64,000 bases of DNA from Clostridiales bacterium (lineage in GTDB: Bacteria; Bacillota; Clostridia; Oscillospirales; Oscillospiraceae). The notes under the pieces are model-generated. The model was given only the letters and a program-made list of their open reading frames with translations, made no database searches and was not told where the DNA came from. Shown one piece after another: positions 1-14,557 of the stretch. The first letter of the stretch is position 1, and the number at the start of each line of letters is the position of its first letter. The translations under genes and the position numbers were made by a program. The stretch spans positions 232,557 through 296,556 of the forward strand of contig CABIXV010000001.1 of assembly GCA_902362775.1 (NCBI GenBank), given 5' to 3'.

Positions 1-1278
1 GGCGATATCCCACATCAGTTTGCCGGAGCCGGTGGCTCCCACGATGCAGACTAAGGCGAATACAGCTTTGAAAAGAGCCTTGACCATCTTGCTGTCATGG
101 GTCAGATAGCCCCAGCACTGCTCGCCGTAGTAACTCCAGCCCAAAATGGTGGAAAGGGCAAAAAAGAGCAGGCTGATTTGGATGACCACGCCCCCTATGG
201 TACCAGGCAGGATCGTGTTGAAGGCGGCCACAGCGGCGGCGCCATTGGAGGTATAGCTGTCCAGGGCGGCCTCCCCCAGAGGCAAACCGGACAGCAGCAC
301 GGTGAGGGAGGTAATGGTGCAGATCACGATGGTATCCACAAACACCTCGAACACGCCCCACATGGCCTGCTCGGCAGGCTCGTCGGTGGAGGAGGCCGCA
401 TGGGCCATCGGGGCGGAGCCGAGGCCGGCCTCGTTGGAGAACACCCCACGGGCGAATCCCTGCTTCATGGCCGCTATGATGGCGTAGCCAAAGACGCCCC
501 CTCCCACTGCCTCAAAGCTGAAGGCGCTGGTGACAATGGATGCCAAAGCGGCGGGAACCTGGGTAATCCGCAGCAGAATAACAGCGATTCCGGCCAGGAT
601 ATAGAAGCTGGCCATAAAGGGGACCAGATAGGAGGCCACCTGGCCGATGCGCTTGACGCCGCCGATGATCACCACTCCCACAATAACTGCCAAAAGAATA
701 CCGGTAACCAGAGGATCAATTCCGAACAGTCCGTTCATGGCGCCGGCAATTTCACTGGACTGGGAGATATTTCCGATCCCAAAAGAGGCGAAGCCCCCAA
801 ACAGGGCAAACAAAACAGCCAGGGGCTTCCACCCCCTGCCCAGCCCCTTTTCGATGTAATACATGGGGCCGCCCCGGTGGGCGCCGCCCTCATCTGTCTC
901 CCGGTACTGGATGGATAGGGCGATCTCGGCATACTTGGTACACATTCCAAAAAAGGCGGACACCCACATCCAGAACACAGCGCCGGGCCCGCCCACAAAG
1001 ATGGCGCCAGTGACACCGGCGATGTTGCCCGTGCCCACTGTCCCGGCCAGGGCTGTGGTCACCGCCTGAAAGGGGGACAGGTTGCTGCCATGGTCTTTTT
1101 CCGACTTGCGGAACAGAGAGCCCACCGTGCTTTTCATGATATAGCCGAAGCGCCGCACCTGAATCCAGCCGGTGCGGCAGGTAAGGTAGATGCCGGTTCC
1201 CACCAGCAGAGCCAGCATGACGGGGCCCCATACAAAGCCATTCAAGGCGCTGTTGACTGATGTAAGCATCTCCAGCAT
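1..1278 (-). CDS. Alanine/glycine:cation symporter (AGCS family), 3' end cut by window edge
   Basis: A multipass membrane protein that imports alanine or glycine with Na+ or H+. The visible 426 codons read MLEMLTSVNSALNGF at the N-terminus and contain AGCS signatures: GTVGTGNIAGVTGAIF, GGPGAVFWMWVSAFFGM and SNEAGLGSAPMAHA. The reading frame is still open at base 1, so about 30-60 residues are missing. The ATG at 1276-1278 lies about 10 nt after GAGGG; an ATG 9 nt upstream is out of frame. A second AGCS gene lies at 19623-21038. That copy has a glycine riboswitch and this one does not, which suggests a different preferred substrate or different control (inference). Confidence 0.93.
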   Translation of the reverse strand, partial: MLEMLTSVNSALNGFVWGPVMLALLVGTGIYLTCRTGWIQVRRFGYIMKSTVGSLFRKSEKDHGSNLSPFQAVTTALAGTVGTGNIAGVTGAIFVGGPGAVFWMWVSAFFGMCTKYAEIALSIQYRETDEGGAHRGGPMYYIEKGLGRGWKPLAVLFALFGGFASFGIGNISQSSEIAGAMNGLFGIDPLVTGILLAVIVGVVIIGGVKRIGQVASYLVPFMASFYILAGIAVILLRITQVPAALASIVTSAFSFEAVGGGVFGYAIIAAMKQGFARGVFSNEAGLGSAPMAHAASSTDEPAEQAMWGVFEVFVDTIVICTITSLTVLLSGLPLGEAALDSYTSNGAAAVAAFNTILPGTIGGVVIQISLLFFALSTILGWSYYGEQCWGYLTHDSKMVKALFKAVFALVCIVGATGSGKLMWDIA

Positions 1279-1309
1279 TGTCGATCATCCCTCTCCCTCT
1301 TTTAGAAAC

Positions 1310-1338
1310 ATTATAAAGACAGTCCCGCAAAATTGCAA
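1310..1338 (-). promoter_or_regulatory. Sigma-A promoter of the first AGCS gene
   Basis: On the minus strand TTGCAA (1333-1338) and TATAAT (1310-1315) are 17 bp apart. The start codon at 1278 follows after a leader of about 25 nt. Confidence 0.75.
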
Positions 1339-1450
1339 GAGAAGATATTTGAGCCATCATTTTTTCTTTCTTTTAGGCCCGATAGCAACTGTTTTTCGCT
1401 TTAAAAAGGTGAGGCTTTTGAAAAAACGAATTTTTCTCTTTTAAAAGTTG

Positions 1451-1496
1451 AAAAAAGAGCGGACCGAGGGAGCGTTATACACTCCCTCGGTCCGCT
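1451..1496 (-). terminator. Rho-independent terminator of rpoBC
   Basis: A perfect 15-bp stem (1458-1472 with 1482-1496), a 9-nt loop, then six T on the minus strand. It begins 25 bp after the rpoC stop. Confidence 0.93.
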
Positions 1497-1521
1497 TTAC
1501 TGTGCAGGTTTCCTGGTCATT

Positions 1522-5199
<3,678 letters not shown>

Positions 5200-5220
5200 G
5201 TTTCAAATCTCCTCCCGTAC

Positions 5221-9081
<3,861 letters not shown>

Positions 9082-9323
9082 GCTAAAAAATCAACTCGCT
9101 TTCTTCTGATTCCACGGTTGGTCCTTCCGTTTTTTCCTCTGGATGCAGGGAAAAACAGCCGTTTTCGCCGTCGATTTATACAAATCCGGCACTCCGCCGC
9201 TTTTCCGCACACCCGGGCGCGTTGCTATTTTGCTTGAAGTCACTCTTGTCTTTCTGTCCGCCCTGTGATAAACTAAAGATAGAGCATGGGAGATCATGCT
9301 CTTTCTTTCAGGGGACATAAAAG
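9082..9323 (-). promoter_or_regulatory. Long 5' leader of rpoB
   Basis: About 240 nt separate the predicted start site from the rpoB ATG. Near its 5' end is an 8-bp hairpin (9281-9288 with 9295-9302, loop of 6) that lacks a run of T. The rest shows no recognisable riboswitch. A 75-codon frame from 9318 runs through it but has no coding look. An attenuation role is only a possibility. Confidence 0.4.
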
Positions 9324-9329
9324 CATTTT

Positions 9330-9358
9330 ATTGTACCATGGGGAAGGCGCTGTGTCAA
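9330..9358 (-). promoter_or_regulatory. Consensus sigma-A promoter of rpoBC
   Basis: Minus strand TTGACA (9353-9358), 17-bp spacer, TACAAT (9330-9335). The -35 box lies inside one arm of the inverted repeat GAAGGCGCTT/AAGCGCCTTC. Confidence 0.9.
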
Positions 9359-9462
9359 GCGCCTTCCTTTTATTTTCCCAAAATTTCCTTGGTATAAAAC
9401 CTTATCTGGAGACCTATCCGGACTTTGGACACAGCAGTTTTCAATCTACCACCCCCATGTGG

Positions 9463-9498
9463 AAGGAAGAAAGCCGGACGGGTGTTATCCCGTCCGGC
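9463..9498 (-). terminator. Terminator of the feo operon
   Basis: Perfect 10-bp GC-rich stem (9473-9482 with 9489-9498), 6-nt loop, followed on the minus strand by TTTCTTCC. It lies 24 bp after the small FeoB-associated gene. Confidence 0.85.
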
Positions 9499-9521
9499 CT
9501 TTCATAAAGGGGGGAGAAAAT

Positions 9522-9671
9522 CTATTTATGATGGCAGCCGCCGCATTGGCCGCAGTCGCCGCCGCATTGGCCGCCCTTCTTATGGCCCTTCCAGATGGAG
9601 CGGACTGCCAGGGCTGCCACGGCCACAAGGGCCGCGATCACGATGAGGTTTCCTATCATGGGCGGTATCAT
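9522..9671 (-). CDS. FeoB-associated Cys-rich membrane protein
   Basis: A 49-aa protein. An N-terminal hydrophobic helix (MIPPMIGNLIVIAALVAVAA...) is followed by a basic stretch and a metal-binding tail, GGQCGGDCGQCGGCHHK, with C36, C40, C43, C46, H47 and H48. This is the layout of the small FeoB-associated family found beside feoB in Clostridia and other anaerobes. The ATG is 7 nt after GGAGGG. It is the last gene of the feo operon, 56 nt after feoB. The tail probably handles Fe2+ at the membrane; its exact role is not established. Confidence 0.88.
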   Translation of the reverse strand: MIPPMIGNLIVIAALVAVAALAVRSIWKGHKKGGQCGGDCGQCGGCHHK

Positions 9672-9727
9672 CGTCACGCCCTCCTTTCATAGCTTAAATA
9701 GCTTAAGATAGGAAAATGAATGCTCTC

Positions 9728-11962
9728 TTACTTCTTCGCAGTTTTCTTCGCCTCAGCGGCGGCCACGGAAGTCAGGTGGTGAATCTCGCCCTCAGGCTGA
9801 TAGCCTTTGCGAAACAGCAGGAAGAGGAGGAGAACCAGAGCAGCCGCCGCTACTACGGTCCACACGCTGAAGGAGGCCACACCGGCGATGAGCCCGCCGA
9901 TCTGATAGACGATCATGGAGATGACGTAGGCAAAGCCGCACATATACCCGATGGCGCCCAGGGTCCACTTGGGGTTGTTCATCTCCCGCTTGATGGCGCC
10001 CATAGCGGCAAAGCAGGGAGCGCACAGCAGGTTGAAAATCATAAAGGAGTAGGCGGTGATGCCATTGAAGTCGCCAGCCACCATGGTCCAGATGGGGGAG
10101 GAGTCCTCCATCAGGTCGATCTCGCCGGCATAGTGGTACAGCACGCCGAAGGTGTTGACTACCTCCTCCTTGGCGATGAGTCCGGTAACTGTGGCAACCG
10201 TAGCCTTCCAGGCCCAGTCGCCGGCCCAGCCCAGGGGGTAGAAGATCCAGGCGACCGCGTTGCCGATGACGGCCAGCAGGGAGTCGTTGTTGTCCTCCAC
10301 AGCCTGGAACACTCCCTCCACAAAGCCGTAGCCCTGGAGGAACCAGAGAACGATGGAGGAAAGCAGGATAACGGTGCCAGCCCGCTTGATGAAGGACCAT
10401 CCCCGCTCCCAGGTGGCCCGCAGTACATTGCCGGCAGAGGGGGCATGGTAGGTGGGCAGCTCCATGACAAAGGGGGCGGGCTCACCAGCAAATGCCTTGA
10501 ATTTCTTGAGCATGACGCCAGAGATGATGACAGCGGCGATACCAATAAAGTAGGCAGAGGTGGCTACCCAGGAGGAGTTTCCGAAGATAGCGCCGGCGAA
10601 CAGGCCGATGATGGGCATCTTCGCGCCGCAGGGGATGAAGCCGGTGGTCATAACGGTCATCTTCCGGTCCCGGTCCTGCTCGATGGTTCGGGAAGCCATG
10701 ATACCGGGGACGCCGCAGCCGGTAGCCACCAGCATGGGGATGAAGCTCTTGCCGGACAGACCAAAGCGGCGGAAAATCCGGTCCATGATGAAGGCGATAC
10801 GGGCCATATAGCCCACATCCTCCAGAATGGCCAGCAGGAGGAACAGCACCAGCATCTGGGGCACAAAGCCGAGCACAGCACCCACACCGGCCACAATACC
10901 ATCCTGGATCAGACCGTAGACCCAGGTGCCTTCCACTACGCCCAGGGCGCCCAGGATCGCGTCGAACCAGCCGGGCACGATCTCACCGAAAAGGGTGTCG
11001 TTGGCCCAGTCTGTACCGAAGGTGCCAATCCCGATGCCGCCGTCCACAATAGAGGTCCCCATGGCGATGGTGTAAATCAGATACATGATCACCGCGAATA
11101 TGGGCAGGGCCAGGATTCGGTTGGTCACGATCTGATCGATTCTGTCGGAGATGGAGAGGCTGCCCTTGGCCGCCTTTTTCTTTACCGCCCTGGACACGAC
11201 GCCGTTTATGTAGGCATATCGCTGATTAGTAATGATGGACTCAGCGTCGTCATCCAGTTCCTTCTCACAGTCAGCGATGTGGGCCTCCAAATGGGCGGCC
11301 AACTCGCTGTCCAGTGCCAACTCCTCCAACACCTTCTCGTCCCGCTCAAAGACCTTGATGGCATACCAGCGCAAATACTGGTCGGCCACCCTCCCCTCAA
11401 TGGACTCCTCAATGTGGGCGATGGCGTGCTCCACGCTGCCGGTAAACACATGGGGCAGCTCTCCTACCCGGTGGGCTTTAGCCATCGAGACGGCCTGTTC
11501 GGCCGCCGCCATGCCGCCCTCCCCTTTCAGGGCAGACATCTCCACCACTAGGCAGCCCAGAGAGTCACCCAGCTTTTTCAGGTCGATCTGGTCCCCATTC
11601 TTACGGACCAGGTCGATCATGTTGACCGCCACCACTACGGGCAGGCCCAGTTCGATGAGCTGAGTCGTCAGGTACAGGTTGCGCTCGATATTCGTGCCGT
11701 CCACGATGTTCAGAATAGCGTCGGGCTGCTCCTTAACCAGATAATTTCTGGCCACTACCTCCTCCAGTGTATAGGGGGACAGGGAATAGATACCGGGCAG
11801 GTCCTGGATGATCACGTCCTTATAGCCCTTCAGCTTGCCTTCCTTCTTTTCTACCGTTACGCCGGGCCAGTTGCCCACATACTGGTTTGCGCCGGTCAAA
11901 CTGTTGAACAAGGTGGTCTTGCCACAGTTGGGATTGCCGGCCAATGCGATCTTGATGTTCAT
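9728..11962 (-). CDS. feoB: Ferrous iron transporter B
   Basis: Main Fe2+ importer of the inner membrane, 744 aa. The N-terminal G domain has G1 GNPNCGKT (residues 9-16), G3 DLPG (54-57) and G4 NMID. A helical spacer and the transport domain follow, with the two gate repeats carrying GCGVPGIMASRTI and PCGAKMPIIGLFAG. The C-terminus is basic (AAAEAKKTAKK). It lies 101 bp downstream of feoA; that gap holds a terminator-like hairpin and a DtxR-type palindrome, so feoB expression may be partly uncoupled from feoA. Confidence 0.98.
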   Translation of the reverse strand: MNIKIALAGNPNCGKTTLFNSLTGANQYVGNWPGVTVEKKEGKLKGYKDVIIQDLPGIYSLSPYTLEEVVARNYLVKEQPDAILNIVDGTNIERNLYLTTQLIELGLPVVVAVNMIDLVRKNGDQIDLKKLGDSLGCLVVEMSALKGEGGMAAAEQAVSMAKAHRVGELPHVFTGSVEHAIAHIEESIEGRVADQYLRWYAIKVFERDEKVLEELALDSELAAHLEAHIADCEKELDDDAESIITNQRYAYINGVVSRAVKKKAAKGSLSISDRIDQIVTNRILALPIFAVIMYLIYTIAMGTSIVDGGIGIGTFGTDWANDTLFGEIVPGWFDAILGALGVVEGTWVYGLIQDGIVAGVGAVLGFVPQMLVLFLLLAILEDVGYMARIAFIMDRIFRRFGLSGKSFIPMLVATGCGVPGIMASRTIEQDRDRKMTVMTTGFIPCGAKMPIIGLFAGAIFGNSSWVATSAYFIGIAAVIISGVMLKKFKAFAGEPAPFVMELPTYHAPSAGNVLRATWERGWSFIKRAGTVILLSSIVLWFLQGYGFVEGVFQAVEDNNDSLLAVIGNAVAWIFYPLGWAGDWAWKATVATVTGLIAKEEVVNTFGVLYHYAGEIDLMEDSSPIWTMVAGDFNGITAYSFMIFNLLCAPCFAAMGAIKREMNNPKWTLGAIGYMCGFAYVISMIVYQIGGLIAGVASFSVWTVVAAAALVLLLFLLFRKGYQPEGEIHHLTSVAAAEAKKTAKK

Positions 11963-11986
11963 TTCTCGCCTCTGCTCCTCTCGATT

Positions 11987-12002
11987 GTTAGTTATAGCTA
12001 AC
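11987..12002. promoter_or_regulatory. DtxR-type palindrome in front of feoB
   Basis: GTTAGTTATAGCTAAC, a 16-bp near-perfect palindrome of the form GTTAG-N6-CTAAC. The same pattern occurs twice upstream of the operon. It lies 24 bp upstream of the feoB ATG, suggesting a second iron-control point. Confidence 0.7.
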
Positions 12003-12012
12003 TTTTTGTCTG

Positions 12013-12060
12013 AAAAAAGCGGCTCTCGCCAGACGGCATTTTACCGTCTGGAGCCGAGCC
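12013..12060 (-). terminator. Terminator-like hairpin between feoA and feoB
   Basis: Long stem (CCAGACGG with CCGTCTGG, extended by GGCTC with GAGCC) within 12021-12060, followed on the minus strand by GCTTTTTT. It starts 4 bp after the feoA stop and could lower read-through into feoB. Confidence 0.75.
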
Positions 12061-12063
12061 TTT

Positions 12064-12285
12064 TCAGACGACCTCGATCATCTCCGCGTCACTTTTCCGG
12101 ATCGACAGCTCGTAACCCCGGACATTTAATTCCATGGGGTCTCCAAGTGGAGCCACTTTGCGGACGAATATCTCGACGCCCTTGGTGATTCCCATGTCCA
12201 TGATCCGGCGCTTTACCGGCCCTTCTCCATGGAGCTTGGCCACAACCGCGGTTTGGCCCACGGCCACATCCTTCAATGTCTTCAT
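12064..12285 (-). CDS. feoA: FeoA family protein (second copy)
   Basis: A 73-aa SH3-like cytosolic partner of FeoB. Typical FeoA features are the GQTAVVAKL strand, RRIMDMGITKG at the centre and the closing NVRGYELSIRKSDAEMI. It starts 12 bp after the preceding feoA stop. FeoA supports FeoB-driven Fe2+ uptake; where two copies occur their division of labour is not settled. Confidence 0.93.
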   Translation of the reverse strand: MKTLKDVAVGQTAVVAKLHGEGPVKRRIMDMGITKGVEIFVRKVAPLGDPMELNVRGYELSIRKSDAEMIEVV

Positions 12286-12297
12286 GCTTATTCCCCC

Positions 12298-12510
12298 TCA
12301 AATCATAATGCGGTTCGCCATACTCTTGTCTAGGGCGATCCGGCTGTCTTTGACCTGTACGATCAGGTTTCCCGCGATCTCACTTACCACAGTGATATCA
12401 CTGTCCACTACAAAGCCCAATTCAGCCAGGTGCTGACGGATCTCGTCCTTGCCTGTGATCTTTTTGATCGTAACCCGTTCCCCAGACTTCGCCATCGTCA
12501 GCGGCATCAT
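12298..12510 (-). CDS. feoA: FeoA family protein (first copy)
   Basis: A 70-aa FeoA domain: SGERVTIKKITGKDEIRQHL, ELGFVVDSDITVVSE, then VKDSRIALDKSMANRIMI. It is the first gene of the feo operon, with GGAGGAG six bases before ATGATG. It diverges from the DtxR-type gene across a 196-bp operator region. Sequence similarity to the second FeoA is low, so the two are probably not a recent duplication. Confidence 0.92.
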   Translation of the reverse strand: MMPLTMAKSGERVTIKKITGKDEIRQHLAELGFVVDSDITVVSEIAGNLIVQVKDSRIALDKSMANRIMI

Positions 12511-12529
12511 AGCTCTCCTCCTTCAGATG

Positions 12530-12580
12530 ATTAGCGAAAGCTAACTCGCACTCAGAAAAACTAGGTTAGCATTTACTAAC
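12530..12580. promoter_or_regulatory. Two DtxR-type operators upstream of feo
   Basis: ATTAGCGAAAGCTAAC (12530-12545) and GTTAGCATTTACTAAC (12565-12580) both fit (G/A)TTAG-N6-CTAAC. Their centres are 35 bp apart, in the 5' region of the feo transcript downstream of the feo promoter. Confidence 0.75.
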
Positions 12581-12596
12581 CCCTTTTCGTCTGTGG

Positions 12597-12625
12597 AGTT
12601 TATCACAACTAACTTTCCTTGTCAA
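12597..12625 (-). promoter_or_regulatory. feo promoter with overlapping degenerate operator
   Basis: Minus strand TTGACA (12620-12625), 17-bp spacer, TAAACT (12597-12602). A degenerate copy of the DtxR-type site, GTTTATCACAACTAAC on the plus strand (12598-12613), covers the -10 box and half the spacer, so bound repressor would block RNA polymerase. Confidence 0.75.
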
Positions 12626-12642
12626 CCCCTATTTGAAAGTCC

Positions 12643-12671
12643 TTGCCTTTTTCTGGCGTTTATGTTACCCT
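12643..12671 (+). promoter_or_regulatory. Probable promoter of the DtxR-type gene
   Basis: TTGCCT (12643-12648), 17-bp spacer, TACCCT (12666-12671), 35 bp before the start codon. The boxes are weak matches. Confidence 0.45.
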
Positions 12672-12706
12672 TGGTACAAAGAGTTGCCAGGAAGGAAGGA
12701 CTTTAG

Positions 12707-13078
12707 ATGAATATCCACGAATCGGCTGAGGATTATCTGGAGGCCATTTTGATCCTGCGGGAACAGCTGGGAATGGTCCGCTCCATAGACATTGTCCACC
12801 ACCTGGATTACACAAAGCCCAGCGTCAGCGTGGCTATGAAACGGTTGCGGGAAAACGGATACATTGAAATGGATGGGGACGGGCATATCACTCTGCTTCC
12901 CCCGGGAGAGGCGATTGCCCAGCGGATTTATGACCGCCACAAGCTGTTGACTCAGCTTCTGGTTCGGCTGGGGGTTGACCCAAAGACCGCGGCGGCGGAC
13001 GCTTGTAAGATCGAACATGACCTCAGCGATGAATCCTTTGAAAAGATTAAAGCCCATGTCCGGCAACATACAAAATAG
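12707..13078 (+). CDS. DtxR-family iron-dependent regulator, two-domain form
   Basis: A 123-aa metal-sensing repressor: an N-terminal winged helix (residues ~5-65, recognition helix around TKPSVSVAMKRL) and a dimerisation/metal domain, without the C-terminal SH3 domain of classic DtxR. Metal-site residues visible are D9, E12, H78, C100, E103 and H104. The C100-x2-EH pattern matches the iron sensors DtxR/IdeR; the Mn sensor MntR has Glu at that place. It is divergent from feoAAB, whose region carries repeated palindromes, so it most likely represses Fe2+ uptake when iron is plentiful. AAGGAAGGA precedes the ATG. Confidence 0.9.
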   Translation: MNIHESAEDYLEAILILREQLGMVRSIDIVHHLDYTKPSVSVAMKRLRENGYIEMDGDGHITLLPPGEAIAQRIYDRHKLLTQLLVRLGVDPKTAAADACKIEHDLSDESFEKIKAHVRQHTK

Positions 13079-13126
13079 GCCTTGGAAACGGCCTTCTTTC
13101 CCATATCAGGTCCGCTCTCAGCGTAA

Positions 13127-13155
13127 AAGCCGCCCATAGAGCGGCTTTTTTCTTT
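13127..13155 (+). terminator. Terminator after the DtxR-type gene
   Basis: Stem AAGCCGC/GCGGCTT (13127-13133 with 13141-13147), 7-nt loop, then TTTTCTTTT. Confidence 0.85.
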
Positions 13156-13194
13156 TCTCTCCGTATTTTTCCATCCAATTCTTTGGGAAAGGAT

Positions 13195-13223
13195 TTGACA
13201 GACGGCGGCAAATATGTTACAAT
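13195..13223 (+). promoter_or_regulatory. Consensus sigma-A promoter
   Basis: TTGACA (13195-13200), 17-bp spacer, TACAAT (13218-13223), 34 bp before the GTG start at 13258. It excludes an upstream in-frame ATG at 13183 as the start. Confidence 0.9.
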
Positions 13224-13257
13224 TCGGTTACAAGTTTTGAGCAAGGAGGGATTCATA

Positions 13258-13548
13258 GTGGCTTCTGAGAATATTCCTCTTTCCTATAAAGGGCATCCCC
13301 TGCGTCGGAAAGACAACCTGATTTACTACGGCACTATGGCCGAGAAATATATTATCATGCTCCAGATCCTGTCTACCAAGACCGTCAACGGCCTGGAGAT
13401 GGCAGATAAGGTGGCCGTCCAGCTCCAGCTGACTGACCCCGATCTGCGGGGACGGGACCGTGTGGTCAAGAAAAGTGAAAAAGACAGCCTCTATGCGGCC
13501 ATGGATATCGCCGCCGTGTGGCTGGACCGCTCTTTGAACGGCAAGTGA
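13258..13548 (+). CDS. Small conserved clostridial protein of unknown function
   Basis: A 96-aa soluble protein beginning (M)ASENIPLSYKGHPLRRKDNL. I recognise it only as a type of short conserved protein seen in Clostridia; no enzymatic motif is visible. It has the conserved-looking core IYYGTMAEKYIIMLQIL, a middle DRVVKKSEKDSLYAAMDIA and an end VWLDRSL. The GTG start is 8 nt after AAGGAGG and lies just below a consensus promoter. The SH3-NlpC/P60 gene follows after 52 bp with no terminator between, so they may be co-transcribed. Function unknown. Confidence 0.85.
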   Translation: MASENIPLSYKGHPLRRKDNLIYYGTMAEKYIIMLQILSTKTVNGLEMADKVAVQLQLTDPDLRGRDRVVKKSEKDSLYAAMDIAAVWLDRSLNGK

Positions 13549-13600
13549 CCCCTGTTGGCTGACCATCAGAAATAGAAAAGGATTTGGGAGGATCTCAGCT

Positions 13601-14494
13601 ATGCACCTGAAGATGACCATCACCCGGCTCACCGCCGCCCTTCTGGTTTCCAGCACCCTCGCGGCCCCTGTCCTGGCCGCCTCGGGTACTGTCAATTCCG
13701 GGGGCGACCCCCTTCGGGTCCGGGCCGATCCCAACACCAGCAGTCAAATTCTAACCAAGCTGTCCGACGGCACCCAGGTAGAGGTGCTGGAACAGGCCGA
13801 AAACGGCTGGTACAAGATCGCCCATGAGGGGATCTCCGGCTTCGTTTCGGGGGAGTATCTGGTGGTCCATGAGGAGGGCCAGGAGCAGGCCGTCGCATTG
13901 GCCGCAGAGGCTGACGCGGAAGCTGCCAGTACCTTTGGCCGGATTACCGCCTCCTCCCTGAACGTTCGCTCTGGCCCCAGCACTGACCACGAAAAGGTAG
14001 GGAGCCTAGCCGCGGGCAGGGTCGTCGAACTGCTGGAGGAGAGCGACGGCTGGTACCGTATTGAAAACGGCTATATCAGCACCGAGTATGTGACCATCGT
14101 AGACCCCTCCCAAATCAGCAAGGGACAGGAAATCGCCGATTATGCCCTCCAGTTCGTGGGGTATCCCTATGTGTATGGCGGCAGCAGCCCCAAGGGCTTT
14201 GACTGCTCTGGCTTTACCAGCTATGTCTATAAGCAGTTTGGCATCACCATCAATCGCACCGCCTCCACCCAGCTGGATAACGGTACTCCTGTTTCCATGA
14301 GCGAGCTCCAGCCCGGCGACCTGGTCATGTTCAAAAAATCCGGTACCGGCAGCAAGCGGGCATCCCATGTGGGAATTTACATCGGCAACAACCAGTTTGT
14401 CCATGCCTCCACTTCCACGGTGGGCGTCATTGTCAGCGATATGGATTACGCCTATTACACCACCGGCTTTGTGGGCGGACGCCGCTTGGTCTGA
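13601..14494 (+). CDS. Secreted peptidoglycan hydrolase: SH3b x2 + NlpC/P60
   Basis: A 297-aa exported cell-wall endopeptidase. The signal peptide ends near PVLAAS (residue ~28). Two bacterial SH3 domains follow (residues ~30-90, with DPLRVRADPNTSS, and ~106-165, with SSLNVRSGPSTDHEKVG), separated by a Glu/Ala-rich linker. The C-terminal NlpC/P60 domain (~178-297) has catalytic C202 in FDCSGF, H256 in SHVGIY and H268 in QFVHA. Such enzymes cut peptide stems (D-Glu-diamino acid bond in the family). It ends just before a bidirectional terminator. Confidence 0.95.
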   Translation: MHLKMTITRLTAALLVSSTLAAPVLAASGTVNSGGDPLRVRADPNTSSQILTKLSDGTQVEVLEQAENGWYKIAHEGISGFVSGEYLVVHEEGQEQAVALAAEADAEAASTFGRITASSLNVRSGPSTDHEKVGSLAAGRVVELLEESDGWYRIENGYISTEYVTIVDPSQISKGQEIADYALQFVGYPYVYGGSSPKGFDCSGFTSYVYKQFGITINRTASTQLDNGTPVSMSELQPGDLVMFKKSGTGSKRASHVGIYIGNNQFVHASTSTVGVIVSDMDYAYYTTGFVGGRRLV

Positions 14495-14514
14495 TTTTCT
14501 CTCAAAATTACTAT

Positions 14515-14557
14515 AAAAACAGAGCGGGTCCCCTATGGGGACCCGCTCTGTTTTTTT
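14515..14557. terminator. Bidirectional terminator between convergent genes
   Basis: A 16-bp stem (14518-14533 with 14537-14552) and 3-nt loop. T7 follows on the plus strand, and an A-run on the other side gives T5 on the minus strand. It serves the NlpC/P60 gene and the MATE gene. Confidence 0.93.

Noticed and set aside
9091..9318. 75-codon frame in the rpoB leader
   Set aside because: It starts only a few bases after the predicted transcription start, has no ribosome site and no conserved look; treated as untranslated leader.
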